Assembly (NCBI RefSeq): GCF_964036645.1 | Contig: NZ_OZ038525.1 | Span: 2,068,501-2,132,500 of the forward strand | Direction: 5' to 3' | Length of the DNA stretch: 64,000 nt | Source of the DNA: Tenacibaculum sp. 190524A02b | GTDB taxonomy: Bacteria > Bacteroidota > Bacteroidia > Flavobacteriales > Flavobacteriaceae | Shown here: in pieces, positions 9,283-17,410 of the stretch | How the letters are laid out: every line of letters begins with the position of its first letter | Position numbering within the stretch: the stretch's first letter is position 1 | The notes under the pieces: generated by a model | Told to the model about the DNA's origin: nothing | The model's input: only the letters and a program-made list of their open reading frames with translations | The model's database searches: none | Program-made: the position numbers and the translations under genes

Positions 9283-10677
9283 TTAAACTTTTAAAAGAGG
9301 GAGTTTTATTAAAAAGTTGGTTTCACTATTTTCAACCATCACCTTATTTTTTGTAAAATAACTATAACGTTCAACAATATTCTTAATTCCTTTTCCACTA
9401 TAACTTTTTGTTAATTTCAAATTAACATTGTTAATTATTACTATATAATCTTCGTACGAAATTATTCTTACTCTTACTGGTGTTTGCTTACTAATTTCAT
9501 TATGTTTTACAACATTTTCTATTATCTGTTGTAAGGAAGTAGTCACCAATTTCTTCTCTAAATGTTTTCCTTCAATAGATATACAATACGAAAACGATTT
9601 TTCATACCTACTCTCAAGTAAATCTAAATAATCTTGAACAAACTCCATTTCTCTTTTTAAACTCACTAAATCATGCTTTTCTTGTTCTAAAAAATGCTGA
9701 TAAATATTTGACAGCTTTTTACAATATATAGCTGCTTTTTTAGGAGACTCTTCAATAAATGAGGTTAATACATTTATGTTATTAAATAAAAAATGCGGAC
9801 TTAATTGCTTTTTTAACTGCTGGTATTCTGCTTTTGACCTAAGTCCTTTTTTTATAAACTGCTTTTCTTTTCTTATTACTGTTTTATATAAGGCAAAAAA
9901 ATGATTGGTTATTGTCATAGGTATTATATAAACATACAAGAACACTAACAAATCTAACAAACTTTCAAATCTTAAAACTTCAATTTTTTCTAAAACAAAG
10001 AACAATAAACATATAACAACAGGATAAATAATACTAACAAACAACAATCTCTTTAAAGTATTCATTTGTTTAATTGAAAGAAAATACAAGATAGCAATGT
10101 ATAATACACCTAAAATCCCTATTATTATATTTATAATTAAAAAAAAGGGCGTTGTAAAATAGAAATAATAATAGCTCCTTAATAAAGTTACCAAAAACCA
10201 AGACAGTATTAATGTACTTAATGAATATGTTAGAACTTGATTTTTTAATTCTTTATTTTTAAAAACTACAAATAAAATAATACTAACCAGAGACGCCCTT
10301 ACTAATGCCTGATGAATTGTAAACATAATATATTTTGCATCTAATGCTATATTATAAGCTTCTATCAATATAACATTCTCTCTAATGAACGGATTTATTA
10401 TAATCTGTACCAAGATTGAGTATAATACCGAAGAAAACAAATAATAAAGTATACTACTTACTTTTTTTTCATTAACTTGTTCTAAAAAGTATTTTGACAG
10501 TGTTATTGGTATAATAAAGGATATAAAATCTATAATTCTTCCACTAGAAAAAAAACTCTCATATATTTCTTGGTTGTTGATATACTTGTAATCAAGTATA
10601 AATACAGCTATAACACAAAATGCTGAAATACTAATTATTTTTAATAACTGTATTATTCTATTTTTTTTCATAATCAT
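9283..10677 (-). CDS. LytS-like membrane sensor histidine kinase (active motifs)
   Basis: A 464-aa protein with an N-terminal region of about seven to eight hydrophobic helices (1-265) and no recognisable extracellular sensor. A His_kinase domain with QLSPHFLFNN (His295, phospho-acceptor) follows, then an ATP-binding N box IIENVVKHN (about Asn388) and a G box GKGIKNIVERY. This is the class that signals to LytTR regulators. One base separates its stop from the start of regulator B, so it is very probably that regulator's kinase. A start at the ATG two codons in (MKKNRII) is equally possible. It follows the degenerate kinase at 10685 in the same orientation. Confidence 0.92.
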   Translation of the reverse strand: MIMKKNRIIQLLKIISISAFCVIAVFILDYKYINNQEIYESFFSSGRIIDFISFIIPITLSKYFLEQVNEKKVSSILYYLFSSVLYSILVQIIINPFIRENVILIEAYNIALDAKYIMFTIHQALVRASLVSIILFVVFKNKELKNQVLTYSLSTLILSWFLVTLLRSYYYFYFTTPFFLIINIIIGILGVLYIAILYFLSIKQMNTLKRLLFVSIIYPVVICLLFFVLEKIEVLRFESLLDLLVFLYVYIIPMTITNHFFALYKTVIRKEKQFIKKGLRSKAEYQQLKKQLSPHFLFNNINVLTSFIEESPKKAAIYCKKLSNIYQHFLEQEKHDLVSLKREMEFVQDYLDLLESRYEKSFSYCISIEGKHLEKKLVTTSLQQIIENVVKHNEISKQTPVRVRIISYEDYIVIINNVNLKLTKSYSGKGIKNIVERYSYFTKNKVMVENSETNFLIKLPLLKV

Positions 10678-10684
10678 AGTTTTT

Positions 10685-12034
10685 TTAATATTCTGACAAA
10701 ATTGGAAGTTTGATTAATGTTTTATTATTAGAGTTAAAAAACTGTACACACTCTTCTGTAAAATAGGAATACTTATTTTTTATAAACTCCATTTCATTAT
10801 CTAGTTCTAGAATACTATCTATTTCTACAGTTAACTGCTCTTCTATCACACTAAACCTATAATTCACCTCTTTTTTGGGGGCGTTTTCTAGTTGTTTCAG
10901 TATTGCATAAACAACTCCTGAAACTATATAGCTCTCCATGTACTTTTCTTTAATTTCTATTTCAAAAACTAATCTATAGTTAGTTTTAGCTTTATAAATA
11001 CTAACATAACTTTCTATAAAACCTACTTCTTCTTTTAATTTTACAATGTCTTCTTTTTCATTCTTTAAGAAATACCTATACACTTCCGAAAGATTTTCTG
11101 AAAATTGAATTGATTTAACTGGGGCTTCTTCTATTATATTACTTAAATAGTTTAGGTTTTGAAATAAATAATCTGGACTTAACCTTTCTTTTAGATTCTT
11201 ATAGTTCTCTTGTAATTCTTTGCTTTCTTTTTCTTTATTTATTTTTGTTTCTTTAAACGTATATATAAAACAACTCAATATTTTAATTAACATAAAATAA
11301 ACTACTGGAATTATAACCTCTCTTAACAAAGTCATTTCGTAACTTATACCACCTAATGCTATTTCAAAAATAATAGAGCTACTATAGTACACTTCTTTAT
11401 CTATCTCTCCAAGCAGAAAAGCATAAACTAAAGGGCTAGTTACTAAAAATAAATAATATATATATTTGAGGTGTTTTGAGTTTTTACTTTTTTTCATAAA
11501 ATGTAATAACCAAACATAAACTTGTCCTAAAGAAGCTAATACTAAGAGATAAAAATCAAGCTTTGAATTCAATATTGAAAAAAAACACCAAAATACTGTT
11601 ACCAAAAACCAACTATATAATAGATTATCTTTTTTATAAATAATTTCTTTTTGCTTCCACCTTGAAGTATACAATATCAAAGACGAAGCTAGAGCTACTA
11701 GTATTGTAAAAAATGTTTGATTTAAACTTGGACTAAAATTAAAAAAACCACTCCCATATGTTTTAATAATGGTAAGAAACAAATCACCCAAAACTGAAAA
11801 TACCACTACCCTTATTAAGTATTTTAAAAACTTCAATTCATCTATATTCTCTCTCCTAAAAAAATAAACTGAAAAAAATACAGGAAAAAAGATTATTGAA
11901 ATTAATCGTGATATAAAATACTTATTAACCATTTCTTTCTCATTCATAAAAAAATAAAAAAAAGCAACAAAAACAACACAAAACACAATGCTTGTTGTTA
12001 TTCCTATTGCTAATGCTTTAAAAAACTTATTCAT
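10685..12034 (-). CDS. Degenerate LytS-like membrane kinase (pseudokinase)
   Basis: A 449-aa paralogue of the neighbouring kinase: multiple N-terminal membrane helices (1-260), then the same dimerisation region. The phospho-acceptor His is replaced (RLSPDYLFQNLN, Asp288 where the active paralogue has SPHFLFNN), the N box is lost (KQLENAPKKE instead of ENVVKHN) and the G box is reduced to NEMEFIKNKYSYF. Autophosphorylation therefore looks impossible, yet the frame is intact over its full length and the C-terminal LIKLPIL ending is kept, so the protein is probably maintained. A role as a heterodimer partner or inhibitor of the active kinases is inference. It lies 7 bp upstream of the active kinase gene. 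Confidence 0.85.
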   Translation of the reverse strand: MNKFFKALAIGITTSIVFCVVFVAFFYFFMNEKEMVNKYFISRLISIIFFPVFFSVYFFRRENIDELKFLKYLIRVVVFSVLGDLFLTIIKTYGSGFFNFSPSLNQTFFTILVALASSLILYTSRWKQKEIIYKKDNLLYSWFLVTVFWCFFSILNSKLDFYLLVLASLGQVYVWLLHFMKKSKNSKHLKYIYYLFLVTSPLVYAFLLGEIDKEVYYSSSIIFEIALGGISYEMTLLREVIIPVVYFMLIKILSCFIYTFKETKINKEKESKELQENYKNLKERLSPDYLFQNLNYLSNIIEEAPVKSIQFSENLSEVYRYFLKNEKEDIVKLKEEVGFIESYVSIYKAKTNYRLVFEIEIKEKYMESYIVSGVVYAILKQLENAPKKEVNYRFSVIEEQLTVEIDSILELDNEMEFIKNKYSYFTEECVQFFNSNNKTLIKLPILSEY

Positions 12035-12121
12035 ACTTATTTAATTTTCCTCAAAAATGAAAAAGAAAAAACGAAAGTAGAAATTAAAATAAGTGAACTG
12101 TTATTTTTTACTAGTGAGTTG

Positions 12122-12298
12122 TTAATCTATCCAGTTTTTAAAATCTTTTACTCTTTCTCTACTTACTATTATTTCTGCTTCTTCATAATTATGTAACTTT
12201 AACTGTAAGCGAGAATTTGTATACGATACAATATCTTTTATTGCATTTATATGTACAATATAGGTTCGGTTAACTCTAAAAAAGTGTTCTGGGTTTAA
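12122..12298. repeat. 177-bp perfect repeat, copy 2 (LytTR 3' end)
   Basis: Partner of 8541-8717, same orientation, offset 3581 bp. It covers the stop codon and the last 58 codons of regulator A. Confidence 0.95.
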
Positions 12299-12877
12299 TT
12301 GCTCTTGCCAATGTTCTAATGAATGATCTAATAAATAGTTTCTATTGCCATTGGTATGAATGTAACTTGCTTTATTTTCCGAATAAAAACATTCTATTTC
12401 ATCAGCGTGTACAATTTTAATGTGTTGGCCAACTTTAATAGTAAATCGTTTTTTATACTTTCTATCAATTGGATTTATTAACAGTTTTCTTATATCCTCT
12501 ATATTTACTTTTAAATCGGTTTGTTTAGGTTGGTTCTCTTGATACTTTTCTACAGCAATTTTCAACTCGTCTTCATCAATAGGCTTCAGCAAATAATCTA
12601 TAGAATTTAATTTAAAAGCTTTTAAAGCGTATTCATCATACGCTGTTGTAAAAATTATAGCCGATTTTACCGTTACTTCTTCAAAGATTTCAAAAGATAA
12701 ACCATCTGATAATTGAATATCTAGAAAAATTAAATCAGGGTGCTCATTATTTTGAAACCAATTAATTGCTTCTTCTACTGAATGCAACATTTGTTTTGCT
12801 TCTAAGTTTAACACACCTAGCATTCTTTGTAACCTTCTTGCTGCTGGTTTTTCATCTTCTATAATTACTATATTCAT
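12122..12877 (-). CDS. LytTR-family response regulator (copy A)
   Basis: A 251-aa protein. Its receiver has IIEDE, Asp53 (FLD), TTAY and YLLKP, and its LytTR domain (about 145-251) is identical to copy B over the last 58 residues. It lies downstream of the 2TM array and the 2TM-kinase fusion, and upstream of the pseudokinase gene, so its natural kinase is likely the 14881-16239 product, with crosstalk possible. The gap before it (12878-13008) holds a degenerate intergenic repeat but no clear promoter. Same predicted role as copy B: phosphorylation-controlled transcription factor. Confidence 0.93.
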   Translation of the reverse strand: MNIVIIEDEKPAARRLQRMLGVLNLEAKQMLHSVEEAINWFQNNEHPDLIFLDIQLSDGLSFEIFEEVTVKSAIIFTTAYDEYALKAFKLNSIDYLLKPIDEDELKIAVEKYQENQPKQTDLKVNIEDIRKLLINPIDRKYKKRFTIKVGQHIKIVHADEIECFYSENKASYIHTNGNRNYLLDHSLEHWQEQLNPEHFFRVNRTYIVHINAIKDIVSYTNSRLQLKLHNYEEAEIIVSRERVKDFKNWID

Positions 12878-12925
12878 TGTTTTTATTTTCGTTTGGTATT
12901 ATTTTACTGATTCGTTTTTATTGGC

Positions 12926-12985
12926 ACCTCCAAAGGGTATAATATCCCGAAGTAGTTTACCTCTTCATTTTTTAATAGCACAATA
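12926..12985. repeat. Degenerate intergenic repeat, copy 1
   Basis: Core CCAAAGGGTATAATATCCC then GAAGTAGTTTAC. Related copies at 50134-50185 and 51632-51682 share the pattern CAAAGG-n-TA-AA-A-C then GAA. It lies upstream of regulator A. Nature unknown. Confidence 0.45.
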
Positions 12986-13008
12986 TACTACTGTCACACT
13001 TCTCGTCT

Positions 13009-13329
13009 CTAAATAGTTCTATCACTCATAAACTCTTCTATTTTATTTCTCTCCCAGTTTTTACCTAGCAAGAAATCAAATCCAAAAACATTAAATGTGT
13101 GATAAATAATACCTATTCCCCAAAAAATCCATAAAATAAAGGTTCCTAAATCAAAAAACGCTTCCTGAAAAGTTTCTCCATTATCTAAATTTCTAACTAT
13201 TTTCTTTACACTTACAAAAAGATTAACTACAACATATACCACTAAATGAGTATAGTATTTTTTCAACTGTTCTACTCTTTTTTTTGCTTTGTAATATTTT
13301 TCTTCCTTATTTAAATTACCCGTTTCCAT
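13009..13329 (-). CDS. 2TM-domain membrane protein (array member 6)
   Basis: Two hydrophobic helices joined by a short loop, preceded by a basic amphipathic segment (YYKAKKRVEQLKKYYTHL) and followed by the family ending LLGKNWERNKIEEFM, as in the other members of the array. I choose METGNLNKEE (13329) as start because homologous neighbours begin MEN-x-IKE and it leaves a 7-bp gap. The ATG at 13353 would overlap the upstream gene by 17 bp. It is the last of six stand-alone 2TM genes. The 2TM domain often accompanies LytTR kinases in flavobacteria; its biochemical role is unknown. Confidence 0.8.
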   Translation of the reverse strand: METGNLNKEEKYYKAKKRVEQLKKYYTHLVVYVVVNLFVSVKKIVRNLDNGETFQEAFFDLGTFILWIFWGIGIIYHTFNVFGFDFLLGKNWERNKIEEFMSDRTI

Positions 13330-13336
13330 CTTTTCT

Positions 13337-13657
13337 CTACCTATTATTTTCATTCATAAATTCCTGTATTTTTTGCTCTTCCCAATTCTTACTAAAAAAT
13401 ATTCTTGATCCAAAAACTCCTAGCCAATGAAAGAACAATCCAATACCCCAAAATAACCAAGTTGCATACACTCCAAAATTACTAATTGCATCTTTAAATG
13501 TATCTCCTTCATCAGACATTAAACCTATCACAATAACACTAGATATAAATACATTTACTATAACATAAGCTACGGCATGCCAATAAAATCCTTTTATTTT
13601 CTCAACTCTTTTCTTTGCTAAGATATACTTACGCTCCTTTGTTAACTCATTTTTCAT
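13337..13657 (-). CDS. 2TM-domain membrane protein (array member 5)
   Basis: A 106-aa protein with the family pattern: YILAKKRVEKIKGFYWHAVAYV, first membrane helix, a longer loop (MSDEGDTFKDAISNFG) as in members 1 and 6, second helix ending FFHWLGVFG, then FSKNWEEQKIQEFM. It overlaps the next upstream gene by 4 bp (ATGA), so it is translationally coupled. The long-loop form differs from the HWFWYP short-loop form of members 2-4. Function unknown; expected in the inner membrane. Confidence 0.85.
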   Translation of the reverse strand: MKNELTKERKYILAKKRVEKIKGFYWHAVAYVIVNVFISSVIVIGLMSDEGDTFKDAISNFGVYATWLFWGIGLFFHWLGVFGSRIFFSKNWEEQKIQEFMNENNR

Positions 13658-13947
13658 CTTCTATTTTCTTTATCTAAAAATTGTTGTATCTTTTTTTCTT
13701 CCCAGTTTTTTCCAAATCCAAGCTTGTCTGCTCCAAACACTCCAAACCAATGAAAAAACACTCCTAAACTCATTCCTATTAATGGATACCAAAACCAATG
13801 ATAATGGGGCACAAACTTTAAATTCACAACTATTATTATTGGCATTGTTAACACCGTTATTATTGCATGAATATAAAATGCTTTTATTTTCTCAACTTTC
13901 TTTTTGGCTAACATGTAATTATGTTCCTTTATAAACTGATTTTCCAT
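13654..13947 (-). CDS. 2TM-domain membrane protein (array member 4)
   Basis: A 97-aa short-loop 2TM protein: YMLAKKKVEKIKAFYIHAI, helix 1, NLKFVPHYHWFWYPLIGM, helix 2 with FFHWFGVFGADKLGFGKNWEEKKIQQFL. The HWFWYP motif between the helices is shared with members 2 and 3 and with the kinase-fused domain. It starts 2 bp after the stop of member 3. Confidence 0.85.
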   Translation of the reverse strand: MENQFIKEHNYMLAKKKVEKIKAFYIHAIITVLTMPIIIVVNLKFVPHYHWFWYPLIGMSLGVFFHWFGVFGADKLGFGKNWEEKKIQQFLDKENRR

Positions 13948-13949
13948 AT

Positions 13950-14237
13950 CTATCGATTTTCTTCAAGAAATTGTTTTATTTTTCTTTCCTCCCAGTCTTT
14001 TCCAAAACCTAATTTGTCTACCCCAAAGACACTTATAAAATGAACAATCAACCCTAAACTTACACCTGTTATTGGGTACCAAAACCAATGATATTCAGCT
14101 GAAAATTTTAAATTAATAAATATTAATGCTACTATTATAAACACCGTGATTATTGTATGAATGTAAAACCCTTTTATTTTTTCTGTTCGTTTTTTTGCTT
14201 TTATGTATTGATATTCTTTGATATAATTATTTTCCAT
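13950..14237 (-). CDS. 2TM-domain membrane protein (array member 3)
   Basis: A 95-aa short-loop form: YIKAKKRTEKIKGFYIHTI, helix 1, NLKFSAEYHWFWYPITG, helix 2, DKLGFGKDWEERKIKQFL. It is closest in sequence to member 4, which suggests recent tandem duplication. It lies 12 bp after member 2. No residues suggest enzymatic activity; a structural or signalling role in the membrane is inference from context. Confidence 0.85.
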   Translation of the reverse strand: MENNYIKEYQYIKAKKRTEKIKGFYIHTIITVFIIVALIFINLKFSAEYHWFWYPITGVSLGLIVHFISVFGVDKLGFGKDWEERKIKQFLEENR

Positions 14238-14249
14238 GATAATAGATAA

Positions 14250-14549
14250 TTAGTTATTAGGTTCTTTTTCTTTATTCATTATCTCATTTACTTTTCTTTC
14301 CTCCCATGTTTTCCCAAAGATTAACTGGTATTCTTTATAAACATTAATCCAATGAAAAAACAAACTTAAAATCATTCCTATTAATGGATACCAAAACCAG
14401 TTATGCATTGGTATATATTTTTTATTGATAATAATCAAAACAGGAATCATTACAATGGTAATTATAGTATGTACATATAATTTCTTTATTTTTTTTGCTT
14501 TCTTTCTCGCTTTTGAATATTTATAACGATATAGGTTATTGTTTTCCAT
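14250..14549 (-). CDS. 2TM-domain membrane protein (array member 2)
   Basis: A 99-aa protein: YSKARKKAKKIKKLYVHTI, helix 1, NKKYIPMHNWFWYPLIGM, helix 2, then FGKTWEERKVNEIM. It is the most basic N-terminus of the array. It lies 2 bp after member 1. Same predicted inner-membrane topology, with both termini on the same side. Confidence 0.85.
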   Translation of the reverse strand: MENNNLYRYKYSKARKKAKKIKKLYVHTIITIVMIPVLIIINKKYIPMHNWFWYPLIGMILSLFFHWINVYKEYQLIFGKTWEERKVNEIMNKEKEPNN

Positions 14550-14551
14550 TT

Positions 14552-14881
14552 TTAGTTTAGATTATTATCTTTTGACATTAGTTCTTTTATTTTTCTCTCT
14601 TCCCAATCTTTACCAAACCCTAATTTATTTTTTCCAAAAACTTCCATCCAGTGAAAGACTAATCCAATTCCCCAGCCTAACCACGTCATATACACTCCTA
14701 AATGTTTAATAGCTTGATTAAGGGTTCTTTTTTCCTCGTATATAAAACCTAGTATAACAACAATACTTATACATGTATTCACTATTAAATAGACTGATAA
14801 ATGTCCATAAAAATCTTTTACTTCTTTTACCCTTTTTTTAGCTTTTATATACTGTTCTTCCTTTATATATTCTTGTTCCAT
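14552..14881 (-). CDS. 2TM-domain membrane protein (array member 1)
   Basis: A 109-aa long-loop form: YIKAKKRVKEVKDFYGHLSVYL, helix 1, loop EEKRTLNQAIKHLGVY, helix 2 with WGIGLVFHWMEVFGKNKLGFGKDWEERKIKELM. It starts on the last base of the kinase-2TM fusion stop codon (TAATG), so its translation is coupled to that kinase. Confidence 0.87.
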   Translation of the reverse strand: MEQEYIKEEQYIKAKKRVKEVKDFYGHLSVYLIVNTCISIVVILGFIYEEKRTLNQAIKHLGVYMTWLGWGIGLVFHWMEVFGKNKLGFGKDWEERKIKELMSKDNNLN

Positions 14882-16239
14882 TAGTGCCTACGTTTTTTTT
14901 CCTCTTCCATTATTTCTTTTATTTTTCTTTCTTCCCAGTTTTTCCCTAAGAACAAGCTGTAATTATTTATTTCTAAAAAGTGGAAAAATAATCCAATTCC
15001 CCATCCTATCATCGGAAACCAAAACCAATGGAATTGTGATGAAAACGTTAAATTTATATAGATCAAAAACGGTATTACTAAACAATAAGAAACTAAGTTT
15101 TGGTAAAACTCTTTTAGTTTCTCTACTTTCTCTACTGCTTTTACATATTTACTATTTTCTAATGTATCTGTATTAATTTTCATGTCTGTTGCTTTTATTA
15201 ACAGTGGTAAACTCACTGTAAATGTTTTGTTATTATTGGTTACTTTCACACCTATATCAGTTATTAATCCATATCTATCAGCAATATTTCTTAATCCTAC
15301 TTTGGTGCTTTTTCCTATGGCTTCTTTTGGGTTAATATTATTTTGAACCTGCAAAAAGCCTTCTTGTTCAAATATGTGTATTTCTAATGGCCTGTTAGAA
15401 GACACAACATTGTGCTTTACTGCATTTTCTAATAATAATTGCAGTGAAAGCGGGACTATTTTTAATTCTGAATTACTTACTTGTGTTGGAATGGTAAACT
15501 TAACAGCATCTTCAAATCGCATTTGTAATAATTCCATATATGTTTTTGCAAATTTTAACTCCTCTTGTATTGGAACTAACTCTTTATTTCTCTGCTCTAA
15601 AACATATCTATATATTTTTGAGAGTTTGGTTGTAAATTTTTCTGCTTGATATGGGTTTTCACCAATCAAAGACGTTAATACATTTAAACTGTTGAATAAA
15701 AAATGAGGATCTATTTGACTCTTTAATGTTTCAAATTTTGCTGTTTCTGTCTTAGCTACTATTTGTTGTTGTTGTGTTTCTTGAGTAGCTGCTTTTTTCC
15801 AAGCCAACATAAAACCTCTAGCATGAAAAAACACTGCTACACCAAGTGAGAGCACCACCGTAAACATATGTGTCATAATTAACTTTTCAGAAAAAAGAAT
15901 ACTTACATCATTTTTAAAAATAAGTACATATTGCACATAATGTATAAACAGTACAGCTATCACTGTATACAACAACGTAGTAACTATTGCGGCAGTTACC
16001 CTTTGATTAGTTTGAGTAACCCAACTCCATTTAGTAGTTAAATAATCATTTATAAACCCATTCCCCATTCCTAATATAAATGAATACATTGCTGAAAATA
16101 AAAATACTGTTCCTGCTCCTTTTAATGAAAATTCTTGGTTTATTAATGTAAATACAAGTCCGAAAATAATGGTCATTTTTAAACAAATCCAAAAATCTTT
16201 TTTCAATCGCTCTATCCAATTTATTTGCTCTGTATTCAT
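14881..16239 (-). CDS. LytS-like histidine kinase with C-terminal 2TM domain
   Basis: A 452-aa protein. Four membrane helices (about 15-150) are followed by a His_kinase domain with SQIDPHFLFNSLN (phospho-acceptor His), N box LLLENAVKHN and G box KVGLRNIADRYG. A linker then leads to a complete 2TM domain (about 365-452) with YVKAVEKVEKLKEFYQNL, HWFWFPMIGWGIG and LGKNWEERKIKEIM. All catalytic boxes are present. The fused domain matches the six free proteins encoded directly downstream, which ties the array to this kinase and through it to regulator A. It starts 13 bp after the DUF2141 gene, so the operon may begin there. Confidence 0.92.
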   Translation of the reverse strand: MNTEQINWIERLKKDFWICLKMTIIFGLVFTLINQEFSLKGAGTVFLFSAMYSFILGMGNGFINDYLTTKWSWVTQTNQRVTAAIVTTLLYTVIAVLFIHYVQYVLIFKNDVSILFSEKLIMTHMFTVVLSLGVAVFFHARGFMLAWKKAATQETQQQQIVAKTETAKFETLKSQIDPHFLFNSLNVLTSLIGENPYQAEKFTTKLSKIYRYVLEQRNKELVPIQEELKFAKTYMELLQMRFEDAVKFTIPTQVSNSELKIVPLSLQLLLENAVKHNVVSSNRPLEIHIFEQEGFLQVQNNINPKEAIGKSTKVGLRNIADRYGLITDIGVKVTNNNKTFTVSLPLLIKATDMKINTDTLENSKYVKAVEKVEKLKEFYQNLVSYCLVIPFLIYINLTFSSQFHWFWFPMIGWGIGLFFHFLEINNYSLFLGKNWEERKIKEIMEEEKKRRH

Positions 16240-16252
16240 TGCTAGCTAGTTA

Positions 16253-16666
16253 TTAAAATCTGATTTCTAAAGATACATTTTTATCATTAAGCATAAATTT
16301 TGCATCGTTATATTTAGGTGGTCCAAAATTCATTGTATTGTTAGAAGCGCCATAGTTTTCCGTAGGCATTCCATTAGGTTCAAAGTCCATTATATCATTA
16401 TTATTTTTATCATGATAACAAACTACCGCATACTCACCTTGCTCTATTTTGTCAAAAACAATAGTACTTATTCCTCTTTTAATAGTTGCTGATTTTCTTT
16501 GTAATGGTTCTTTCAAAAATCCTTTTTTAGTATAAAGAGCAAAATTTACCTTTCCTTTATCTGAAGTAGCATTGGTTACTGATACTGTAATACTTTGTTC
16601 TTGAGCAGACACGTGTTGTACTGTTAGATTGATCACAAAAAACAAAAGATTGATTAATAATTTCAT
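16253..16666 (-). CDS. Secreted DUF2141 protein
   Basis: A 137-aa protein with a signal peptide (cleavage near VSAQ-EQ) and the DUF2141 pattern: VNFALYTKKGFL, EQGEYAVVCYHDKNNNDIMDFEPNGMPTENYGASNN, split here as YHDKNNNDIMDFE and GMPTENYGASNN, and GPPKYNDAKFML. The family is periplasmic or secreted with unknown function. The Asp/Asn-rich HDKNNNDIMD stretch could bind calcium. First gene of the probable operon with the kinase-2TM array. Confidence 0.85.
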   Translation of the reverse strand: MKLLINLLFFVINLTVQHVSAQEQSITVSVTNATSDKGKVNFALYTKKGFLKEPLQRKSATIKRGISTIVFDKIEQGEYAVVCYHDKNNNDIMDFEPNGMPTENYGASNNTMNFGPPKYNDAKFMLNDKNVSLEIRF

Positions 16667-16840
16667 GGTGCTGTTTTTAATTATTTACACTACAAATATC
16701 TTTGAATGCCCTTACTTTTTAAATTAAAAACTACCGAACTGTATTTTTTTTGAGATGAATTGTAAAATTCAATTTATCTAATAATTTTCTACCTATACAA
16801 TACTATAATGAACAGTTACTATATTTTTATTCTTAAAAAA

Positions 16841-16872
16841 TTATAATGATACTGTAACGTTTCTTACTTTTG
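16841..16872 (+). promoter_or_regulatory. Candidate promoter of the ECF sigma operon
   Basis: TACTTTTG at 16865-16872 fits TAnnTTTG; TTA sits about 22 bp upstream. The start codon lies 36 bp downstream. Confidence 0.5.
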
Positions 16873-16907
16873 AGCTACTTATTTAATATCAAACGTTACT
16901 ATATTTA

Positions 16908-17402
16908 GTGCAAACTGAACTCGAAAATAAATTTTTATCAGATTTTGAAGCTAATCAAAATATTGTGCATAAAGTGTGTAGAATTTATACTACCAACCAA
17001 GATGCTCATAATGATTTGTTTCAAGAGATAACTATTCAACTATGGAAAAACTACACAAAATTTCGAGGCGATGCTAAATTTAGTACTTGGATGTATCGTG
17101 TGGCTTTAAACACTGCTATTTCTTTATATAGAAAATCGACTAGAACTGTAAAAACACAAGACATTAGTGACTTTGCTTACAAAATACAGTCTAATGAATA
17201 TGATGATACTGAAGAAGTACAACTTAAAGCTTTATATAAGGCTATACATAAATTAAATGATATTGATAAAGCGCTAATATTTTTATACCTTGAAGACAAA
17301 CCTTACAAAGAAATTGCTGATACTTTAGGTATTAGTTCTGTAAACGCTAGGGTAAAAATGAATAGAGCTAAAGATAAATTAAAGAAAATATTGACACCAT
17401 AA
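16908..17402 (+). CDS. ECF-type RNA polymerase sigma factor
   Basis: A 164-aa sigma-70 family protein with region 2 (DLFQEITIQLWKNYTKFRGDAKFSTWMYRVALNTAI) and region 4 (LNDIDKALIFLYLEDKPYKEIADTLGISSVNARVKMNRAKDKL). The start codon is GTG at 16908; no in-frame ATG lies closer to the conserved region. It is followed by a membrane protein (8-bp gap) and a small barrel protein. In flavobacteria the second gene of such pairs often acts with the sigma factor. Whether it is a true anti-sigma factor cannot be shown here, since no zinc-binding HxxxCxxC motif is present. Confidence 0.93.
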   Translation: MQTELENKFLSDFEANQNIVHKVCRIYTTNQDAHNDLFQEITIQLWKNYTKFRGDAKFSTWMYRVALNTAISLYRKSTRTVKTQDISDFAYKIQSNEYDDTEEVQLKALYKAIHKLNDIDKALIFLYLEDKPYKEIADTLGISSVNARVKMNRAKDKLKKILTP

Positions 17403-17410
17403 TTTACTAT

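Noticed and set aside
13009..14881. 2TM array as bacteriocin immunity or toxin set
   Set aside because: Shared domain with the kinase and coupled translation fit a signalling role better; no toxin gene is near.
15374..15649. 91-codon frame opposite the kinase-2TM gene
   Set aside because: Antisense shadow over the conserved kinase boxes.
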